Positions 33,260-42,501 of a stretch of 64,000 nt of DNA are shown here, in pieces; position 1 is the first letter of the stretch, and every line of letters begins with the position of its first letter. Position numbers and translations under genes: made by a program. The DNA lies in contig NZ_JBDZDQ010000004.1 of the NCBI RefSeq assembly GCF_040049295.1, positions 124,001 to 188,000 of the forward strand, written 5' to 3'. This DNA is from Sphingomonas sp. KR3-1. Lineage in GTDB: Bacteria > Pseudomonadota > Alphaproteobacteria > Sphingomonadales > Sphingomonadaceae. Below the pieces are notes generated by a model. It was not told the origin of the DNA. It did no database searches and saw nothing but the letters and a program-made list of their open reading frames with translations.

Positions 33260-34158
33260 TGGGGCTCGATTTCGCCGTCGAAAAGATCGAATCGGTCACG
33301 CTCGAGCGCCCCGAAGCGCTCGCCGGCCACGCCTTGATGAGTCCGTATGTGTGGGGCCTGGAGGGCGGCGGCTTCGGCATGTTGCTGCGCGTGGTGCCGC
33401 CCGCCGATGCGGCGCAGTTCCACACCGGCAGCATCTGGTATGCGCAGAGCCCCGACGGCCTCCACTTCACGCTCGACGCCGCGCCCGTGCTCGCGCCCGA
33501 GGCCGGGCAGATGGATGTCGGCGGATGCGAGGACCCGACGCTGGTGTTCGATGGCGACCGGGTGCTGGTCTATTATACCGGCGTCGATGCCGATCATTCG
33601 ACCGGGCGGCTGATGCTCGCCTCGGGACCCGACGTCCATCACCTGGCCAAGCAGGGCGTCGCGCTCGCCTCGTCCAAGACCGCAGGCAACACCAAGGAAG
33701 CGACGATCGACCGCACTACGGACGGCGGCTGGCGGCTGTTCTACGAATATGCCCATGCCGACGCGTCGCGCATCGGCGTCGCGATCGGCGACGGCGCGTG
33801 CGGGCCGTGGCACGAGCAGCCGCATCCCTTCACCGTGCGCGAGAAGGCCTGGGACAGCTGGCACCTCTCGACCGGCCCGTTGCTCACCGCCGACAAGGAA
33901 CGGCCGGTGATGTTCTACAACGGCGCGACCCGCGATGCGCGCTGGCGGATCGGCTGGATCGTGTTCGATGCCGAATATAGCCGCGTGGTCGATCGCTGCA
34001 TCGAGCCGCTGATCGCCCCGCCGCCCCAGCCCGAGCGCGCGATGGCGGACATCGCCTTCGCCGCATCGGTGATCGCGCATGGCGACACCGCGATCCTCTA
34101 TTATTCGGTCGCCGATGCGCGGCTGGCCCGCGCGCACATCCGCCCCTTCCGCTTCTGA
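33259..34158 (+). CDS. GH130/GH43-like five-bladed propeller glycosidase-family protein
   Basis: A 299-residue protein. GGCEDPTLVFDGDRVLVYYTGVD holds the Glu-Asp pair typical of GH130 and related five-bladed glycan phosphorylases or hydrolases, and SIWYAQSPDGLHF, GGWRLFYEYAHADASRIGVAIG and VMFYNGATRDARWRIGW are the repeated blade strands. The C-terminal YYSVADARLARAHI matches the final blade. It would act on mannosides or other beta-glycans in the cytoplasm, as no signal peptide is present. The ATG overlaps the SDR stop by one base, so an oxidation/reduction step is coupled to a glycan step. The exact family is uncertain. Confidence 0.82.
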   Translation: MGLDFAVEKIESVTLERPEALAGHALMSPYVWGLEGGGFGMLLRVVPPADAAQFHTGSIWYAQSPDGLHFTLDAAPVLAPEAGQMDVGGCEDPTLVFDGDRVLVYYTGVDADHSTGRLMLASGPDVHHLAKQGVALASSKTAGNTKEATIDRTTDGGWRLFYEYAHADASRIGVAIGDGACGPWHEQPHPFTVREKAWDSWHLSTGPLLTADKERPVMFYNGATRDARWRIGWIVFDAEYSRVVDRCIEPLIAPPPQPERAMADIAFAASVIAHGDTAILYYSVADARLARAHIRPFRF

Positions 34159-34214
34159 TTGCGCCTCGCTTCTCCGGTGTGATAGCCCGCTGCATCACCC
34201 GGAGGTCTTCCCAC

Positions 34215-36251
34215 ATGCGACTCACTCGTTTCGCCGCCGCCGCGCTGCTGCTCGGCACGTCCGCCCTCGCCGCGCCCGCCTTCGCCCAGACCGCCACGCC
34301 CAAGCCCAGATACGGCACCTGGGGCGTCGACTATGCGACGATGGACAAGAGCGTGAAGCCCGGCGACGACTTCTTCCGCTATGCCGAGGGCAGCTGGCTG
34401 CGCGACGCCCAGATCGCGCCGGACAAGTCGCGCGCGGGCTATAATTACGACCTGCCCGACGAGACCGAGATCGAAGTCCGCAAGCTGGTCGAGGATGCCG
34501 GCGCCGCACCGGCCGATCCGGTGATGCGCCAGGTCGCCAACTTCTACGCCGCCTGGATGGACGAGGCCGGGATCGAGGCGCGCGGGCTCGCCCCACTCAA
34601 GCCCTATCTCGCCCGCATCTCGGCGGTGAACAACCGCAAGGCGCTCAACCTGCTGATGGCCGAGCCCGGCTATGCCTCGCCCGTCGGCATCGGCATCTCG
34701 GCCGACGAGAAGAACCCGACCCAGTACACCGTGATGGCCGGCCAGTCGCGCCTCGGCCTGCCGACCCGCGACTATTATCTGCTCGACGGCGAGAAATACG
34801 TCGCGATCCGCAAGGCGTACCGCGCCTATGTCGTGAAGATCCAGCAGCTCGCCGGCATCCCCGATGCGGAAGCGAAGGCAGACGCGATCCTCGCGCTCGA
34901 GACCCGCATCGCGCAGGACCAGTGGACGCCGGAGGCGCGCCGCGATCCGCAAAAGACCTACAACCCGATGACCCGCGCGCAGCTCGACACGCTCGCCCCG
35001 GAATTCGATTGGGACGCCACGCTCGCGCATATGGGCCTGGCGAAGATGCCGACCGTCGTCGTCCGCGAGACGACCGCCGTCACCGCCGCCGGCAAGCGCA
35101 TGGCCGATGTGCCGCTCGCCACCTGGAAGGACTGGGTCGCCTATCGCTTCGTCAGCGACCACGCCCAGTATCTGCCCAAGGCGTTCGACGACGCCCGCTT
35201 CGATTTCTACAGCCGCACGCTGCAGGACGTGAAGGCGCAGGCCCCGCGCTGGAAGCGCGGCGTCCGCATGCTCGACGGCAGCCTGGGCGAGGCGATCGGC
35301 AAGATCTACGCCGAACGCCACTGGACCGCGGAAGCCGACACCCAGGCCAAGGAGCTGATCGAGGATCTCCGCGCCGCCTATGCGGACAAGATCAACGCCG
35401 CCAAGTGGATGGACGCGCCGACCCGCAAGGAAGCGCTCGCCAAGCTCGCCGCCTTCGATCCCCGCATCGGCCATCCGGTCAAGTATATCGACTACTCCGC
35501 GATGAAGGTCAGCCGCACCGATCCGCTCGCCAACAGCATCGCCTCGGGCGATTTCGAGTGGAAATTGCAGCTGTCTCGCCTCGGCAAGCCGGTCGATCGC
35601 AGCCTGTGGGACATGACTCCGCAGACGGTGAACGCCTATTACGACCCGGTCCTCAACCAGGTCACCTTCCCCGCCGCGCAGCTCCAGCCGCCCTTCTTCG
35701 ATCCTGCCGCCGATCCGGCGGTCAACTATGGCGAGACCGGCGCCACGATCGGCCACGAGATGGGCCATGGCTTCGACGACGAGGGCCGCCAGTACGACGC
35801 GAGCGGCAAGCTGCGCGACTGGTGGACCAAGGAATCGGCGGACCGCTACACCGCGCACGCCCAGGCGCTGGTCAAGCAGTTCGACGCCTACGAGCCGATC
35901 CCCGGCGTCCACATCAAGGGCCAGCTCACCCTCGGCGAGAATCTCGGCGACCTGGGCGGGCTCGAGGCGGCCTATGCGGCCTATCGCCGCTATGTCTCGC
36001 GCCACGGCGAGCCCGCGGTGATCGACGGCTATACCGGCGACCAGCGCTTCTTCATCGCCTATGCGCAGAGCTGGCAGGGCAAGGCCCGCGAGGGCGCGCT
36101 GCGCTCGCAGCTGCTCTCCAACCCGCACAGCCCCGAGGAATACCGGGTCAACGGCATCGTGCGGAACATGGACGAATGGTATGCGGCGTTCGGCGTCCAG
36201 CCGGGCGACAAGCTGTACCTCGCGCCCGCGGACCGCGTGCACGTCTGGTAA
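34215..36251 (+). CDS. Exported M13 family (neprilysin-like) metallopeptidase
   Basis: A 678-residue zinc endopeptidase with a signal peptide (MRLTRFAAAALLLGTSALAA, cleavage near AFAQ). The zinc site is HEMGHGFDDEG (H514, E515, H518) and the third ligand is Glu575 in GENLGDLGGLEAAY, the ENxxDxxG block of M13. Earlier family blocks DFFRYAEGSWL and GLPTRDYYLLDG are in order, and the C-terminal RVNGIVRNMDEWY plus a Trp-terminated tail fit neprilysin. It should degrade peptides in the periplasm. GGAGG stands 9 nt before the ATG, and a perfect hairpin terminator follows. Confidence 0.96.
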   Translation: MRLTRFAAAALLLGTSALAAPAFAQTATPKPRYGTWGVDYATMDKSVKPGDDFFRYAEGSWLRDAQIAPDKSRAGYNYDLPDETEIEVRKLVEDAGAAPADPVMRQVANFYAAWMDEAGIEARGLAPLKPYLARISAVNNRKALNLLMAEPGYASPVGIGISADEKNPTQYTVMAGQSRLGLPTRDYYLLDGEKYVAIRKAYRAYVVKIQQLAGIPDAEAKADAILALETRIAQDQWTPEARRDPQKTYNPMTRAQLDTLAPEFDWDATLAHMGLAKMPTVVVRETTAVTAAGKRMADVPLATWKDWVAYRFVSDHAQYLPKAFDDARFDFYSRTLQDVKAQAPRWKRGVRMLDGSLGEAIGKIYAERHWTAEADTQAKELIEDLRAAYADKINAAKWMDAPTRKEALAKLAAFDPRIGHPVKYIDYSAMKVSRTDPLANSIASGDFEWKLQLSRLGKPVDRSLWDMTPQTVNAYYDPVLNQVTFPAAQLQPPFFDPAADPAVNYGETGATIGHEMGHGFDDEGRQYDASGKLRDWWTKESADRYTAHAQALVKQFDAYEPIPGVHIKGQLTLGENLGDLGGLEAAYAAYRRYVSRHGEPAVIDGYTGDQRFFIAYAQSWQGKAREGALRSQLLSNPHSPEEYRVNGIVRNMDEWYAAFGVQPGDKLYLAPADRVHVW

Positions 36252-36272
36252 CCGACCCACGGCGAGGATGAG

Positions 36273-36306
36273 GGGGCGTCCGGGCATCGGCTCGGACGCC
36301 CCTTTT
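36273..36306 (+). terminator. Rho-independent terminator of the M13 peptidase gene
   Basis: GGGGCGTCCG and CGGACGCCCC pair perfectly (10 bp, 10-nt loop) and TTTT follows, 21 nt after the stop. Confidence 0.9.
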
Positions 36307-36395
36307 CCGTTCCGGAACGGCTGCAATACTCATTGCTACACGAGGCCTTGGCGGCTCACATTCCCGCCCCGGGGGGCCCCTTCCGGAGAAGCAGC

Positions 36396-36719
36396 ATGCC
36401 GAGCACCGTGAACCCGCAGATCACCGACGCCGTCACCCAGGCCAACGTCAAGGTGATCGGCGAAGCCCCGGCCTTCGCGATGGGCAGCATCTACCAGTCG
36501 ATGGCGCACTCGAGCGGCATCCTGTTCGAGAACGCCGTGAACGCCCAGCAGCAGCAGAACACGCTGTCCCAGGCCGCCGCGAACCAGGGCGTGATGCAGA
36601 TCTACTCGGTCGATACGATGGCAGGCGCCGGCGCCACCGAGAAAATCGCACAGGGCGGCGTGGCGGACAATCTCACCAGCCTGCTTACCGTGCTCCGCGC
36701 CTTCAACAACGGCCAGTAA
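36396..36719 (+). CDS. RebB-family R-body (killing trait) protein, isolated copy
   Basis: A 107-residue protein without signal peptide. From residue 5 it reads VNPQITDAVTQANVKVIGEA, then PAFAMGSIYQSMAHSSGIL, FENAVNAQQQQNTLSQAA and NQGVMQIYS, which matches the Pfam RebB domain found in R-body structural proteins. R-bodies are rolled protein ribbons that uncoil into needles at low pH in Caedibacter. CGGAGAA 9 nt before the ATG fixes the start. Only one copy is here; usual reb loci carry several small paralogues plus a regulator, none adjacent. It sits between the M13 gene and a convergent TonB receptor, with hairpins on both sides, so it is a stand-alone unit. Ribbon formation by a lone copy is unproven. 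Confidence 0.88.
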   Translation: MPSTVNPQITDAVTQANVKVIGEAPAFAMGSIYQSMAHSSGILFENAVNAQQQQNTLSQAAANQGVMQIYSVDTMAGAGATEKIAQGGVADNLTSLLTVLRAFNNGQ

Positions 36720-36724
36720 AAACA

Positions 36725-36748
36725 CGCCCGGCCCCTAGGGACCGGGCG
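36725..36748. terminator. Shared hairpin between the rebB-like gene and the TonB receptor
   Basis: CGCCCGG (36725-36731) pairs with CCGGGCG (36742-36748), loop CCCCTAGGGA, which itself is nearly palindromic. It lies between two convergent genes and is followed by CCCCCTTTT. A bidirectional terminator is the simplest reading. Confidence 0.65.
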
Positions 36749-36766
36749 CATTCCCCCTTTTAACTC

Positions 36767-39331
36767 TCAGCGCTTGCCGATCTTCAGGCTCGCCGCGATG
36801 CCATAGATGCGCGGCTCGCCGGCGATGAAGGTCGGCATGCCCAGCGCGTCGCCGGTGTTGCCGGCGTCCTTGATGTATTTCTGGTCGAAGATGTTGGTGA
36901 CGAAGCCTTCGATCCGCCAGCGGCCATCCGCCGTCTCCAGCCCCAGCCGCGCATCGGCCAGCGCATAGCTGCCCTGCAGCTCGTCCTGCACCAGGTCGGG
37001 CACCAGGTTGTTCACCTGCAGCGCCGGCAGGTCGTTGTCGTCGTCGAAGAACACCTTGGACTGCCAGGTCAGGCTCGGCGTGAAGTCGATGTTCACCCCG
37101 CCCACCGGCGCCTTGAACTGCACCGCCACCGCCGCGCTGTGATCGGGCGACAGGCGGAAGTGATTGCCCTCGCGCGCGCCGCTGGCGAAGCGGCTGTGGT
37201 TATAGGCGTAGCTGCCGAACACGTTGACCCAGGCCGCCGGCTTCCAGGTCAGCTGCCCCTCGAAGCCATAGCTCTCGGCCTTGCCGGCATTGACCGTGAC
37301 GAAGGTCGTGCCCTGCTGCTCGGTCGTCTGGAAGTTCGAGTAGCGATAATAGAACACCGCGCCGTCGATGAAGAGCGTGCGGTTGGCGAGCGCGGTTTTC
37401 AGGCCGGTCTCGTAGCTGTCCACCGTCTCCGACGGCAGGACGCTGAACCGCGCCGCGCCGCCCGGCGCCGCCGGCCCGCTGACGCTCAGGATCTCGGGAC
37501 GCCGGCCGCGCGCATAGTTCACATAGACATTGGCCTGGGGCGAGATCGCGTACTTGATGTTGGCGCGCCAGGTGAAGCCGCTGTCGTCGTGATCGGCGCT
37601 GTAGAGCTGGCCGTTGGTGCCGGTCGGCTGCACGCCCAGCCCGAACAGCGGCACCGGGTAGAGCGCCGAGGTCGGGATGTTCGCAGCACCCGGCACCGCG
37701 AGCGCGCCGAGCAGCGCGGTGCGCGTCGCCGCCGGCTGGCCGAGCGCGCCGATGAAGCCGCCCAGGATCGAGCGGCCATTGCTCACCGCCGAGGAGAAGC
37801 CGGTGGTCTTCGCGTCATGGCTCCAGCGGATGCCGCCGCCGATGTCGAGCCCGTCGGTGATCGTGAAGGTCGCGTCGCCGAACAGGTCCCAGCTCTCGGT
37901 GCGGCCGGAGTTGGTGCTGGTCTCCTGATGGCCCGATTTCAGGTTGGCGGCGATCGCCTGCGCCTGCGCGGTCGGCAGCGCCACGCCATAGGCTGCAGCA
38001 ACGCCCTGGAGCAGCTGGCCGGTGAACGCGGTGTTCGAGAACAGCGCGATCGGCGCCGGATCGGTCGCCGCGCGGCCCGGGATCGCCCCGCCGCCGTTCA
38101 GCGTGTTGGTCAGGCGCGCCAGGGCGACCCGCTCGTCGAACTGGCTCGGGGTACGCTGGAAGCCGTTCTCGCGGAAATAGGTGCCGCCGAAGAACGCCGT
38201 GAAGCGATCGTCCTTCCAGGTCAGCCGCGCGGTGCTCATCGTCTGGTCGCCCTGCGCATCCTCGGCGGCGGTCAGCGCCGGCAGCGAGATGCCGTCGGCG
38301 TCGAACACCTCGATGCCGGCGAACTTGCGGTACGATCCGATCGCGTTGAGCGAGAGCTTGTCCGAAAAGGCATAGTTGGCGATGCCGGTGACGCCCCACA
38401 CGTCGCGGTCGAGCCCGAGCGGGCGGCCGCGCTCGAAGGTCGAAGGGCTCGCCAGCGCCGCCGCGCTGTTGCGCCCGCGGTCGCCGATCACCGCGCCGGT
38501 GGTCGGATCGGTCGGGTTGTAGGCGATCGACTTGAACGACGTGCCGCTGGTCTCGTCATGCTGGTAGTTGCCGATCAGGTCGAAGGTCAGCGCGCCCGGC
38601 GCCCAGCGCAGCGAGCCGCGCACCGCTTCGGACTTGATGCTGTTGAAGTCCTCGCCGCCGAGCAGGTTCTCGATCGTCCCGTCGCGCTGCTTGAAGCGGC
38701 TGGCGACGCGGAGGCCGACATCGCCGCCGAGCGGCAGGTTCACCGTCTCGTCGACTCGGTAATTGCCGAAATTGCCGTACTGGCCATAGACATAGCCATA
38801 GGCATTGTGCGGATCGGCCTTGGCCTGGACGATATTGACCGCACCGATCAGGCCCGAGCGGCCATAGAGCGTCGATTGCGGTCCCTTGGCGATCTCGACG
38901 CGGTCGAGGTCGAACAGCTCGACATAGGAGCCGCGCGACTTGGAGATCGACACGCCGTCCTGGAAGACCGAGACGCGCGGCTCGTTATAGGCCGCGCCCG
39001 AATCCGAGGTGATGCCGCGCATCACGAAGCCGGGATTGTTGGGGCTCTGGTTCTGCACGTCGAAGCCGGGGACGAACTGGCCGAGCTTGTCGAACTCGGT
39101 GATGCCCAGGTCGTCGAGGAACTTGCCCTGCAGCGCGGTGAGCGCGAACGGCACGTCCATCGGGCGCTGCTCGACCAGCTGCGCGGTGACGACGATCTCG
39201 CCGCCATCGGCCGGTGCTGCGTCCGGCTGGGCCGGTGCCGGGGCGGGCGTGGCTTCCTGCGCGGCCGCATCGGTGGCGGCGAGCAGGGCGATCGGGCTCA
39301 CGAGCGCGAGCAGCGCGAAGCGGATGGACAT
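36767..39331 (-). CDS. TonB-dependent outer-membrane receptor
   Basis: An 854-residue receptor with signal peptide (MSIRFALLALVSPIALLAAT) and a Pro/Ala/Gln-rich spacer before the plug. The TonB box region is GEIVVTAQLVEQRPMDVP. The plug follows (TEFDKLGQFVPGFDVQNQ, FVMRGITSD, VEIAKGPQSTLYGRSGLIG) and then the 22-strand barrel, ending with GEPRIYGIAASLKIGKR and its C-terminal aromatic-poor strand. The ligand cannot be deduced. AGGGAG stands 6 nt before the ATG at 39331. The gene is divergent from a PQQ-type sugar dehydrogenase, so a sugar substrate is conceivable but unproven. Confidence 0.95.
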   Translation of the reverse strand: MSIRFALLALVSPIALLAATDAAAQEATPAPAPAQPDAAPADGGEIVVTAQLVEQRPMDVPFALTALQGKFLDDLGITEFDKLGQFVPGFDVQNQSPNNPGFVMRGITSDSGAAYNEPRVSVFQDGVSISKSRGSYVELFDLDRVEIAKGPQSTLYGRSGLIGAVNIVQAKADPHNAYGYVYGQYGNFGNYRVDETVNLPLGGDVGLRVASRFKQRDGTIENLLGGEDFNSIKSEAVRGSLRWAPGALTFDLIGNYQHDETSGTSFKSIAYNPTDPTTGAVIGDRGRNSAAALASPSTFERGRPLGLDRDVWGVTGIANYAFSDKLSLNAIGSYRKFAGIEVFDADGISLPALTAAEDAQGDQTMSTARLTWKDDRFTAFFGGTYFRENGFQRTPSQFDERVALARLTNTLNGGGAIPGRAATDPAPIALFSNTAFTGQLLQGVAAAYGVALPTAQAQAIAANLKSGHQETSTNSGRTESWDLFGDATFTITDGLDIGGGIRWSHDAKTTGFSSAVSNGRSILGGFIGALGQPAATRTALLGALAVPGAANIPTSALYPVPLFGLGVQPTGTNGQLYSADHDDSGFTWRANIKYAISPQANVYVNYARGRRPEILSVSGPAAPGGAARFSVLPSETVDSYETGLKTALANRTLFIDGAVFYYRYSNFQTTEQQGTTFVTVNAGKAESYGFEGQLTWKPAAWVNVFGSYAYNHSRFASGAREGNHFRLSPDHSAAVAVQFKAPVGGVNIDFTPSLTWQSKVFFDDDNDLPALQVNNLVPDLVQDELQGSYALADARLGLETADGRWRIEGFVTNIFDQKYIKDAGNTGDALGMPTFIAGEPRIYGIAASLKIGKR

Positions 39332-39510
39332 GGACGGCTCCCTGTTTGGCGGGAGCATTGCCGGCCCCCTTGCCGCACGCCGTTGGGCCCGGATCATGAC
39401 ATCCCTGTTGCAGTGCAGCGTAAACGCAATGACTGCAGATATTGTTGGTTAAGCGGAACGGGCATGCCCGGCGCCGCGTTGCGGCCTATGATCCTGTGGG
39501 AGGAGTGCCC

Positions 39511-40992
39511 ATGCGTATCGTGACGCCGCTCGTCGGCATGTTGCTGCTCGCCGCCTGTTCCAGCTCGGGCGATTCCGGCGGCGGCCCCGCCCCCACGCCA
39601 ACCCCCACCGCGGCCAACACCGCGCCTACCTTCAGCTCGGCCGCCACCGCCAGCGTCGCCGAGAACACCGCCCTCGCCTATCAGGCCACCGCCACCGATG
39701 CCGAAGGCAACCCGATCACCTTCTCGATCGCCGGCGGCGCCGATTCCGCGCTGTTCACGATCACCGCGGCGGGCGCGCTCAGCTTCGTCGCCGCGCCGAG
39801 CTTCGAGACGCCCAAGGATGCCGATGGCGACAATGTCTACCAGGTCCAGCTGCGCGCCAGCGACGGCACGCTGAGCTCCACCCGCGACGTTGCGATCACG
39901 GTCACCGACAGCAAGGAAGGCATCGCGGTCAAGCGCGTCGGCACCGGCTTCAGCCAGCCCGTGTTCGTCGCCCCCGTGCCCGGCGACAATGCCCGCGTCT
40001 TCGTCGTCGAGCGCACCGGCGCGGTCTATTATCTGACGCCCTCCACCGGCGCCAAGACGCTCGCCTTCACCGCCGCCGGCCTCACCACCGATGGCGAGCG
40101 CGGGCTGCTCGGCCTCGCCGCCCGCCCCGATTTCGCCATCTCGAACATCGTCTTCGTCCATGCGACCGGCACCGGCGGCGCGGTCGAGATCCGCGAGTAC
40201 AATGTCTCCTCGGGCGCGATGCGGCTGGTGCTCTCGACGCCGCACGCCGCGGCGAACAACCATAATGGCGGCTGGATCGCCTTCGGGCCCGACGGGCTGC
40301 TCTACGACGCGATCGGCGATGGCGGCGGCGGGGGTGACCCGAGCAACAATGCGCAGAACGTCAATCTGCGCCTCGGCAAGATCCTGCGCCTCAAGATCGA
40401 CACCACGCCCGGCTCGGCCACCCCGTTCGCGCCGGCGCCCGGCAATGTCTTCGCGGCAGGCGGCGGCGATCCCTACATCTTCGCCTATGGCCTCCGGAAT
40501 CCCTTCCGCAATTCGTTCGACGGCAACACGCTCGTCATCGCCGATGTCGGGCAGGACGCGGTCGAGGAGATCGACCTCGCGCCGATCGCCTCCTCGGGCC
40601 TGAATTTCGGCTGGAAGTTCCTCGAGGGCACCTCGGTGTTCAGCGGCACCGCCCCGGCCGGCCTCACCGCTCCGGTCTCGCAATATCTCCACGGCTCGGG
40701 CGCCAAGCAGGGCAACTCGATCATCGGCGGCTATGTCTATCGCGGCCCCGTCACGTCGCTTCAGGGCAGCTACATCTTCGGCGACTATGTCAGCGGCAAT
40801 ATCTGGACGCTGCCCTATGCGTCGCTCGCCCAGGGCGCGCTCTTCCCCGCCGCCAGCTACGAGCGCCGCAACGCCGATTTCACCCCGGACACCGGCACGA
40901 TCTCCAGCCTGGTCTCGTTCGGGCAGGACGGCGCCGGCAATGTCTACCTCGTCGATATCGGCGGCAGCATCTTCGAGATCACGCCAGGCTGA
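39511..40992 (+). CDS. Lipoprotein with cadherin-like and PQQ-type sugar dehydrogenase domains
   Basis: A 493-residue surface or periplasmic lipoprotein. The lipobox is L-A-A-C (Cys near residue 16) followed by a Ser/Gly- and Pro/Thr-rich linker. A cadherin-like domain (about residues 36-130: APTFSSAATASVAENTALAY, DADGDNVYQVQLRASDG, with calcium-binding acidic residues) precedes a six-bladed propeller of the glucose/sorbosone dehydrogenase type: RVFVVERTGAVYYLTPS, LLGLAARPDF, NHNGGWIAFGPDGLLYDAIGD, KILRLKID, FAYGLRNPFRNSFD, IADVGQDAVEEIDL. It would oxidise sugars with PQQ, or bind them. GGGAGGAG fixes the ATG at 39511. Confidence 0.9.
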   Translation: MRIVTPLVGMLLLAACSSSGDSGGGPAPTPTPTAANTAPTFSSAATASVAENTALAYQATATDAEGNPITFSIAGGADSALFTITAAGALSFVAAPSFETPKDADGDNVYQVQLRASDGTLSSTRDVAITVTDSKEGIAVKRVGTGFSQPVFVAPVPGDNARVFVVERTGAVYYLTPSTGAKTLAFTAAGLTTDGERGLLGLAARPDFAISNIVFVHATGTGGAVEIREYNVSSGAMRLVLSTPHAAANNHNGGWIAFGPDGLLYDAIGDGGGGGDPSNNAQNVNLRLGKILRLKIDTTPGSATPFAPAPGNVFAAGGGDPYIFAYGLRNPFRNSFDGNTLVIADVGQDAVEEIDLAPIASSGLNFGWKFLEGTSVFSGTAPAGLTAPVSQYLHGSGAKQGNSIIGGYVYRGPVTSLQGSYIFGDYVSGNIWTLPYASLAQGALFPAASYERRNADFTPDTGTISSLVSFGQDGAGNVYLVDIGGSIFEITPG

Positions 40993-41067
40993 GTCGCGCA
41001 CTTGCGTTGCGAAAGGCAACTGTCCATCTAGACGCCATACCGTAAATTCGAATCGGAGTGGTGAGGG

Positions 41068-42492
41068 ATGCGCAGCTATCTGAAGCAGTTCATCGGGGGC
41101 GAGTGGGTCGAAAGCGCAGGCGGCACCCGCCACGAGGTGATCAACCCCGCCACCGAGGAAGCCGTCAGCGAGATCACGCTCGGCTCCGACGCCGATGTCG
41201 ACAAGGCGGTCGCCGCCGCGCGCAAGGCGTTCGAGAGCTTCTCGCGCACCAGCGTCGAGGAGCGCATCCAGCTGATCGAGGCGATTCTGGTCGAGTACAA
41301 GAAGCGCGCCGGCGACATGGCCGAGGCGATCAGCGCCGAGATGGGCGCGCCGATCAGCCTGGCCAAGACCGCGCAGGTCGGCTCGGGGCTCGGCCATTTC
41401 ATGTCCGCCGCCAAGGCGCTCAAGGACTTCGCGTTCGAGGAGCAGATCGGCAACTCGCTGGTCGTGCACGAGCCGATCGGCGTCGTCGCGATGATCACAC
41501 CGTGGAACTGGCCGCTCAACCAGATCGTCTCCAAGGTCGCGCCCGCGCTCGCCGCCGGCTGCACGATGATCCTCAAGCCCAGCGAGGAAGCCCCCGGCTG
41601 CGCGATGATCTTCGCCGAGGTGCTCGCCGCCGCCGGCGTACCTGCAGGCGTGTTCAACCTCGTCAATGGCGACGGCCCCGGCGTCGGCACCGCGCTCAGC
41701 CGCCACAAGGGCGTCGACATGGTCAGCTTCACCGGCTCGACCCGCGCCGGCGTGCTCGTCGCCAAGAACGCCGCGGAGACGGTCAAGCGCGTCCATCAGG
41801 AGCTGGGCGGCAAGTCGCCCTCGCTGATGCTCGAGGGCGCCGACCTTGGCCGCGCCGTCCAGACCACCTTGTTCAGCGTGCTGATGAACTCGGGCCAGAG
41901 CTGCATCGCCCCCACCCGCCTGCTCGTGCCCAAGGGCATGCAGGACCAGGTCGCCGCCGCTGCCGCCGAGGTGATGAAGGCCACCCAGACCGGCGATCCC
42001 GCCGAGGAGGGCCGCCATATCGGCCCGCTGGTCAACAAGACCCAGTGGGACAAGGTCCAGGGCCTGATCGCCAAGGGGATGAAGGAAGGCGCCAAGCTCG
42101 AGGCCGGCGGGCCCGGCCGCCCCGACGGCGTCGAGACCGGCTATTTCGTCCGCCCGACGCTGTTCTCCGGCGTGACCAACAGCATGACGATCGCCCGCGA
42201 GGAGATCTTCGGCCCCGTCGTCACGATCATCCCTTATGAGGACGAGGAAGACGCGGTCCGCATCGCCAACGACACCGATTACGGTCTCTCCGCCGTGGTG
42301 TTCGGCAGCGGCGAGGCGATCAAGCGCGTGGCCCCGCGGCTGCGCGCCGGCATGGTCTATGTCAACGGCGGCCAGCCCGACCCCAACCTGCCCTTTGGCG
42401 GCTACAAGCAGTCCGGCAACGGCCGCGAGCACGGCAAGTTCGGCCTCGCCGAGTTCATGGAAGTCAAGGCAATGGTCGGCGCGCTGGCCTAG
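41068..42492 (+). CDS. NAD(P)-dependent aldehyde dehydrogenase
   Basis: A 474-residue cytoplasmic enzyme. The active-site Cys279 lies in MNSGQSCIAPTR and the general base Glu245 in HQELGGKSPSL. The cofactor region VAMITPWNWPLNQIVSKVAPALAAG and the closing PFGGYKQSGNGREHGKFG motif are typical. The subgroup resembles broad aldehyde dehydrogenases acting on aliphatic or aromatic aldehydes. The start ATG has an upstream CGGAG. Its stop lies only 9 nt from that of the convergent membrane protein gene. Confidence 0.96.
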   Translation: MRSYLKQFIGGEWVESAGGTRHEVINPATEEAVSEITLGSDADVDKAVAAARKAFESFSRTSVEERIQLIEAILVEYKKRAGDMAEAISAEMGAPISLAKTAQVGSGLGHFMSAAKALKDFAFEEQIGNSLVVHEPIGVVAMITPWNWPLNQIVSKVAPALAAGCTMILKPSEEAPGCAMIFAEVLAAAGVPAGVFNLVNGDGPGVGTALSRHKGVDMVSFTGSTRAGVLVAKNAAETVKRVHQELGGKSPSLMLEGADLGRAVQTTLFSVLMNSGQSCIAPTRLLVPKGMQDQVAAAAAEVMKATQTGDPAEEGRHIGPLVNKTQWDKVQGLIAKGMKEGAKLEAGGPGRPDGVETGYFVRPTLFSGVTNSMTIAREEIFGPVVTIIPYEDEEDAVRIANDTDYGLSAVVFGSGEAIKRVAPRLRAGMVYVNGGQPDPNLPFGGYKQSGNGREHGKFGLAEFMEVKAMVGALA

Positions 42493-42501
42493 CGCCGGCG
42501 G

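Noticed and set aside
36333..36719. Longer start of the R-body gene
   Set aside because: The added residues show no family match, and CGGAGAA lies before the ATG at 36396.
37139..39523. Rightward open frame of 794 codons
   Set aside because: Antisense to the TonB receptor, which has a full plug and barrel pattern.
39394..42432. Leftward open frame of 1012 codons
   Set aside because: It is antisense to the sugar dehydrogenase and aldehyde dehydrogenase genes and is only an absence of stops in GC-rich DNA. Its composition is Gly/Ala/Asp/His-rich without any domain.
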